Assembly (NCBI GenBank): GCA_964525565.1
Contig: CAZGHI010000008.1
Span: 1-64,000 of the forward strand
Source of the DNA: OLB6 sp964525565
GTDB lineage: Bacteria > Bacteroidota > Ignavibacteria > Kapaibacteriales > Kapaibacteriaceae
Direction of reading: 5' to 3'
DNA length: 64,000 nucleotides
The stretch's first letter is position 1, and the number at the start of each line of letters is the position of its first letter. This document shows, in pieces, positions 59,275-64,000 of the stretch. The position numbers and the translations under genes are program-made. A model generated the notes under the pieces. It worked only from the letters and a program-made list of their open reading frames with translations. It searched no databases and was not told where the DNA came from.

Positions 59275-60056
59275 CCGCGTGCATCCCAGATACGCAACAG
59301 CATACTTACAAACGACTCTACTGCCGACAGTGGCAGTTGAGTTGCAGCATCGCTAAGAGCGTGTTTGGGTTCCGGGTGGCATTCGAAGAAAACACCGTCA
59401 ACGCCGGCTGCAACGGCAGCCCGGGCAAGTGCGGGTATGAACTCCGGTTTGCCGCCGCTTTGTACACCCGCGCTCGGTTGCTGTACACTGTGCGTTGCAT
59501 CATAGATTACCGGCAAGCCTGATTCCTTCATTATGACAAAGCCACGCATGTCAACAACAAGATCATGGTAGCCAAACGTTGTTCCACGTTCCGTAAGCCA
59601 CACATTGGAGTTACCTGCGTCGAGTACTTTCTGAGCTGCCTTCACAACATCTTCCGGCGCCATGAACTGGCCCTTCTTAATGTTCACCGTTTTACCCGTT
59701 CGTGCAGCAGCTTCCAGTAACGACGTCTGCCTACTTAGAAATGCGGGTATCTGTAAAACATCGCACACTTCGGCAGCCATTGCCGCTTCCGAATCTGCAT
59801 GAATGTCGGTAAGCACGGGAAAACCAAATGTTGATTTAACATCCTGAAGCAGTGAAAGCGCTTCGAGGTCACCAATTCCCTGAAACGACCCCGAGCTGGT
59901 TCGGTTTGCCTTCCGGTATGAGGATTTAAAGACAACGGTCAACGGCAAACGCCGGGCAAGATCAGCTAAGGTTTCTGCAACAGTGAAGAGAACATCGCGT
60001 GATTCTACGACGCACGGACCGGCGATTATGAGAAGTCGGTTCTTGATTGATTGCAT
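59271..60056 (-). CDS. kdsA: 3-deoxy-8-phosphooctulonate synthase (KdsA)
   Basis: Condenses phosphoenolpyruvate with arabinose-5-phosphate to make KDO-8-phosphate for LPS. The 261 residues have LLIIAGPCVVES, FKSSYRKANRTSSGSFQG, GFPVLTDIHADSEAAMAAEVCDVLQIPAFLSRQTSLL, NIKKGQFMAPED and VFFECHPEPKHALSDAA. The NRTSSGSF loop is diagnostic. The cysteine in GPCVVES is present, the residue seen in metal-dependent KdsA rather than the asparagine of non-metal forms. It starts the kdsA-lptC-tpiA-pgsA-pgpA chain. It is divergent from ftsK with 58 bases between starts, in which TAATTTG stands near the ATG. Confidence 0.95.
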   Translation of the reverse strand: MQSIKNRLLIIAGPCVVESRDVLFTVAETLADLARRLPLTVVFKSSYRKANRTSSGSFQGIGDLEALSLLQDVKSTFGFPVLTDIHADSEAAMAAEVCDVLQIPAFLSRQTSLLEAAARTGKTVNIKKGQFMAPEDVVKAAQKVLDAGNSNVWLTERGTTFGYHDLVVDMRGFVIMKESGLPVIYDATHSVQQPSAGVQSGGKPEFIPALARAAVAAGVDGVFFECHPEPKHALSDAATQLPLSAVESFVSMLLRIWDARG

Positions 60057-60114
60057 ACGCGGCGCAAATTATCCATAATTTTCGCTGCAGCATTGTGGAA
60101 TCTTTCGAGGAACT

Positions 60115-62761
60115 GTGACCTCCTTACCCGATCATGTACCGCCCCGACGCTCCACCCGGAAGCGTTCTCGCCAAGATGCCGACGTCCCGGAACCGTCTAT
60201 AACAGCTACAGGTCCGGACCCTGTTGTCGTCCGACGAATTCGTATTGCCTCGGTACTTCTGGCGCTCTTTTCGGTGCTGATTCTTGTGGCACTTGCTTCG
60301 TATTCCACTCACGACGAGGCTAATGCGCAGCTTAGCATTCGCGATGTGTTCGGTGTTATCCGGGGCGACGATGAACTACGTGTACGATTTGAAACAACAC
60401 AGAATCTGCTGGGTCTGCTTGGAGCCGTGATCAGCCATTGGATGTTTACTGCTACCATTGGAGTGTGGTCGGCTTGCATCCCGATACTTACATTGTTTTG
60501 GTCGTACGACCTGTTCCGGCACTTTCGCATTACACCGCTTGTTCAAAGGCGATCCATAGCTACACTCGTTGCCACCACCATTGTTTCGATGCTGTTTGGA
60601 ACCATGCAGCTCGTTACGTGGATTCCTGACATTCCATCGTTCATGAGCGGAGCTGTCGGACAGTTTCTTGCCGGAATTCTCAGTCAATTCATCGGCATTG
60701 TTGGATCGTTAGCCGTGTGCTTTGTTTCGCTTGGCTTTGTGATCGTCTTCGGGTTTGACGTTCCTTTTTCAACCGTTACAAACACTGCTAAATCACTTCA
60801 GCAATTCATTCTGGCGGCTACACGAAACCAGCAACGCAGTGCTCACGCAACAACTAACGAAGCAACGCCAGCCGCTTCAGAGTCCTCGACTGTCGCTGAC
60901 ACGTCTTCAGAAGAGCAAGCAGACGATCGCTCGCCGAAGCACCTTTCACCAACCGTTACCATCCTGCGTTCTGGCCAGCATAAAGAGCAGAGTGCCGAGG
61001 ATAAATCTGACGTGCAAAAGCCGGCAGTACGCGGCGCTCGTCTTGATTTAGCAGAAACGCAGCGGAGACGCATGGAGGAACAAACATCAAGGGATGTATT
61101 AAACCCACTCACAGTGAAAGGGCCAACCGACCCCGGTGATGTACCGGAGCTACCGCTGTTTCTTGACGATTCCGACGAAGACTCGGTAACCTCGGAACAA
61201 CCTGACATCGCTTCTCCACTGGTGGTGCGAGTTGAATCCTCGGTGCAACCGGAACCGGAGGTACTTCTCTCGCACGTGACGTTGTACGACGAAGAGATCA
61301 GCTATAAACCGCCACCTTTATCTCTGCTCGTAGAAGGTTCGGATGAGATATCGGTGAATGACGATGAATTGAAATCCAATGCAAAGATTCTCCAGGACAA
61401 GCTCGAAACGTTTCGAATAAAAATTGAGAATCTTACTGTTCAACCGGGACCTGTGGTAACACAGTACGAATTCGTACCTGCAAGCGGCATCAAAGTCTCG
61501 CAGATTGACGCACTGGCAGACGATATTGCATTGGCTCTGAAAGCCCCGGCCGTTCGCATTCAGGCGCCGGTACCAGGTAAAGGAACCGTAGGGATTGAAA
61601 TACCAAACCTTAAACCTTCGCTGGTACGCTTCAGTAGCATCATCCGAAGTCCGAAGTACCACAATCCCGACATAAAACTCCCCATCGCTCTCGGTAAAAC
61701 AGCCATTGGAGAGGTGTACTGTGCCGACCTGACCAAAATGCCTCACCTTCTCATCGCAGGTGCCACGGGCAAGGGCAAGTCGGTAGGCATAAACACACTG
61801 ATAGCCTCGCTGATTTTTCGAATGCACCCTCGCGATCTAAAGTTCGTGATCATCGACCCTAAGCGGGTGGAGATGAGTTTATACCGAGAACTGCGCAACC
61901 ATTTCCTGGCTGTTTCACCCGACATAGACGAAACAATCATAACTGAGCCGGCAAATGCAGTTGTTGTGTTGAAGAATGTTGTCGAAGAAATGCAGATACG
62001 GTACAATGTGCTCGCCAATGCCGGCCAGCGCAACATCGCAGACTACAACCGCAAGGTGAAGGAAGGAAAGATTAAAGACAAGGATGGCTTTCAGCACAGA
62101 CCCATGCCATACATCGTGGTTATCATTGACGAGTTAGCGGATTTGATGATGACAGCTGGTAAGGATGTCGAAGAGCCAATCGTTCGACTTGCTCAGCTAG
62201 CACGCGCAGTTGGCATCCATTGTGTGGTAGCAACGCAGCGTCCGTCCGTTGATGTTGTCACAGGTCTGATTAAAGCAAACTTCCCGGCACGCATTGCCTA
62301 TCAGGTAAGTGCACGTGTTGACTCGCGAACAATTCTGGACACAAGCGGCGCTGAGCATTTGATTGGCAATGGAGACATGTTGTTCTCACCGGGGAACACG
62401 CCCAAGCCCCTTCGCATGCAAAATGCCTTTATCTCTACCGAAGAGGTGGAAGCAGTGTGTGAACACATCGGCAAACAAAAAGGTTATCGAACGCCGTATG
62501 TGTTGCCGTCAATACTGCAGAAGAAAAATGGTGGAGTTGCGGATGCTGGCGATCGCGATGCTCTGTTCGAAGATGCTNNNNNNNNNNNNNNNNNNNNNNN
62601 NNNNNNNNNNNNNNNNNNNNNNNNNNNNNNNNNNNNNNNNNNNNNNNNNNNNNNNNNNNNNNNNNNNNNNNNNNNNNNNNNNNNNNNNNNNNCCACCCGA
62701 TGGAAGTAAAGGACGAGCCGTACTCCTGCAAAGCGAGAGCGAACTTGAGGCCTATCTGTAA
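60115..62761 (+). CDS. ftsK: DNA translocase FtsK, split by a gap
   Basis: Septal dsDNA pump that coordinates chromosome segregation with division. N-terminal membrane region (about 37-230) has four helices, followed by a variable linker rich in S, T, E and D. The motor domain shows Walker A GATGKGKSVGIN (about 549-560), FVIIDPKRVEMSLYRELRNH and Walker B VVIIDELADLMM (about 665-678). The segment LARAVGIHCVVATQRPSVDVVTGLIKANFP is also typical. A 115-base gap (62578-62692) covers the end of the motor and part of the gamma domain. After it a different frame gives PPDGSKGRAVLLQSE, the C-terminal end of the gamma domain, so the true stop is at 62761. Start GTG 60115 is preceded by GAGG. Confidence 0.93.
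62578..62692. other. assembly gap (115 N), length not frame-preserving
   Basis: Lies in the FtsK gamma domain. The downstream sequence PPDGSKGRAVLL reads in a different frame from the motor domain, so the real length is not 115. Confidence 0.97.
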
Positions 62762-62860
62762 ATCTTGCAGTGCAACTGCTTCACGATACCCTACCTTTCC
62801 TACTGCTTTGTTCCGACACCTGGGTGGCGAGTATTGTATTTTTAAGGCTGTTTGCTTTCG

Positions 62861-64000
62861 ATGATCTCACACGGACTGATTGTGTCACACCCAACAGAAG
62901 AACTCACAGCGATTCGCATTCGTGGAGCACGCGAACACAACCTCAAGAGTGTGTCGCTTGACATTCCACGTGATCAACTCGTTGTTATCACGGGTTTGAG
63001 TGGTAGTGGGAAGTCTTCGCTAGCTTTTGACACGATTTATGCCGAAGGCCAGCGCAGATATGTTGAGTGTATGAGCGCCTACGCGCGACAGTTTCTGGGC
63101 ATCATGAAGAAGCCGGATGTTGACGTAATTGAAGGCCTATCCCCCGCCATCAGCATCGAACAAAAAAGTGTTGGCCATAATCCACGTTCTACTGTTGGAA
63201 CGGTAACAGAGATTTACGATTATCTACGACTCCTGTTCGCCAGGGTCGGAACGCAATACTGTACAAACTGTGGAATTCCCGTTGAGCAGCGCACAACGGA
63301 GCAAATCCTTGATGCAGTGCTAGCGACATATTCGCAGCGGAAATGTCAGATACTCGCTCCGTTAGTTAAGGGACGCAAAGGGCATTACCGGGAGTTGTTC
63401 GACCAACTTCGCCGCCAAGGTTTTACAAAGGTTCGCGTGAACGCACAGTTACAGGACCTGGTTGAAGGAATGCAGTTGCCGCGGTATAAAACCCATGTTA
63501 TCGAACTTGTTGTAGATCGGTTAGAGGTTGCGGAGCAGCACCGGAAACGTCTTGCAGAGAGCATTGAAACAGCACTTGCCCTTGGCGACGGCGGAATAAC
63601 AATTCTCTACCAAGCCGCTGACATGTCGTGGTCTGAAGCGTACTTCAGTACCAGCTACTCATGCCCACAGTGTGGCAAGAGTTATGACACACCCTCGCCG
63701 AGCATGTTCTCCTTTAACTCTCCCTTTGGGGCATGTTCAACATGCAACGGGCTTGGTGTTCGAAGCGATTTTGACACAGCCCTGATGATACCGGATCCAA
63801 GTTTGTCCATCGCAGGTGGCGGCATAGGCCCGCTGGGAAAGCAGCGCGATACGTGGTTATGGAAGCAGGTGAGCGCGTATGCCGAGAGTGTAGGCCTCGA
63901 CGTAAATACTCCAATCGGCGAGCTCGACGCTCAGAAACTCAATGTATTTATTCACGGTGGCGACCAGAAGCAGGTTAAGGTTAACTACGGACATCGGATT
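62861..64000 (+). CDS. uvrA: excinuclease ABC subunit A (UvrA), partial
   Basis: DNA damage recognition ATPase of nucleotide excision repair; only the first 380 codons are present, cut by the window end. From ATG 62861 the protein has IRIRGAREHNLKSVSLDIP and Walker A TGLSGSGKSSLAFDTIYAEGQRRYVE, followed by the first insertion (SYARQFLGIMKKPDVDVIEGLSPAISIEQK). The first zinc site spans CTNCG to YSCPQCGKSY, with the later FNSPFGACSTCNGLG. All are UvrA signatures. It begins 99 bases after ftsK; this region shows no gene, a weak T-rich stretch and no strong promoter. GTTTGCTTTCG stands just before the ATG. Confidence 0.97.
   Translation, partial: MISHGLIVSHPTEELTAIRIRGAREHNLKSVSLDIPRDQLVVITGLSGSGKSSLAFDTIYAEGQRRYVECMSAYARQFLGIMKKPDVDVIEGLSPAISIEQKSVGHNPRSTVGTVTEIYDYLRLLFARVGTQYCTNCGIPVEQRTTEQILDAVLATYSQRKCQILAPLVKGRKGHYRELFDQLRRQGFTKVRVNAQLQDLVEGMQLPRYKTHVIELVVDRLEVAEQHRKRLAESIETALALGDGGITILYQAADMSWSEAYFSTSYSCPQCGKSYDTPSPSMFSFNSPFGACSTCNGLGVRSDFDTALMIPDPSLSIAGGGIGPLGKQRDTWLWKQVSAYAESVGLDVNTPIGELDAQKLNVFIHGGDQKQVKVNYGHRI

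Noticed and set aside
13383..62692. N runs as repeats or CRISPR arrays
   Set aside because: They are assembly gaps inside genes; flanking sequences are unique coding DNA without repeat units.

Overview
The window is chromosomal DNA (about 50% GC) from a Gram-negative, heterotrophic bacterium of the Fibrobacteres-Chlorobi-Bacteroidetes (FCB) group. A Chlorobi-side lineage such as Ignavibacteria or Kapabacteria is my best guess. Evidence for this: KDO/LPS genes (kdsA, lptC) and TonB/ExbBD; bacillithiol synthesis (bshA) outside Firmicutes; the gene order yceD-rpmF-plsX-fabH-fabD-fabG-acpP-fabF-rnc; and Bacteroidetes-type promoter elements (TAnnTTTG). There is no rRNA, tRNA, CRISPR array, insertion sequence or prophage that I can see. 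Coding density is very high, no gene-free stretch exceeds about 200 bases, and 1-4 base start/stop overlaps are common. Seven N-runs interrupt genes. Five of them (in the FAD/Fe-S dehydrogenase, oppF, oppB, carB and ftsK) have a length that puts the two halves of one gene in different frames. I annotate these as single genes with a mis-sized gap, not as pseudogenes.

Layout. 1-13.2 kb: ispH (cut by the window start) and cmk on the minus strand; a phosphonate-type ABC transporter pair (phnC, phnE) without a binding protein; a membrane desaturase overlapping a small PHA-granule-region protein; dnaE with a CNT nucleoside transporter; an ECF sigma / membrane anti-sigma / Spy-CnrX-like sensor cassette; a MATE exporter; a family 2 glycosyltransferase. 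13.2-19.9 kb: a large D-2-hydroxyacid dehydrogenase, an acyl-CoA carboxylase beta subunit, secG, a TPR protein and a TraB/GumN lipoprotein. 20-26.4 kb: a complete Yej/Opp-type peptide ABC transporter (oppF, oppD, oppC, oppB, binding lipoprotein). 26.4-34.7 kb: flavin reductase, biotinyl carrier, a secreted propeller-like protein, MTHFS, an EamA exporter, an M20 dipeptidase, a bacterial Popeye-domain cyclic-nucleotide-binding membrane protein next to a metallo-beta-lactamase-fold hydrolase, and bshA.

34.7-60 kb is almost entirely minus strand. It runs from kdsA-lptC-tpiA-pgsA-pgpA (chained by short overlaps) through hup, pyrB-carB-prmC, an exbB-exbD-exbD-tonB-small protein-PstS-like lipoprotein-TPR operon and yceD-rpmF-plsX-fabHDG-acpP-fabF-rnc. 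It ends in a 1047-residue gluzincin protease / beta-propeller / outer-membrane-barrel fusion. 60-64 kb returns to the plus strand with ftsK and the start of uvrA.

Most notable points: (i) perfect TAnnTTTG elements lie only 4-7 bases before the start codons of cmk, phnC, secG, yceD and pyrB, implying leaderless or near-leaderless transcripts; at pyrB a terminator, a promoter and the start codon are stacked within 50 bases; (ii) the Popeye protein beside an MBL hydrolase; (iii) the protease-propeller-barrel fusion; (iv) 8-10 base G tracts concentrated in the peptide transporter operon, possible slippage sites; (v) a CnrYXH-like sigma cassette; (vi) a TonB operon carrying an orphan PstS-like lipoprotein.
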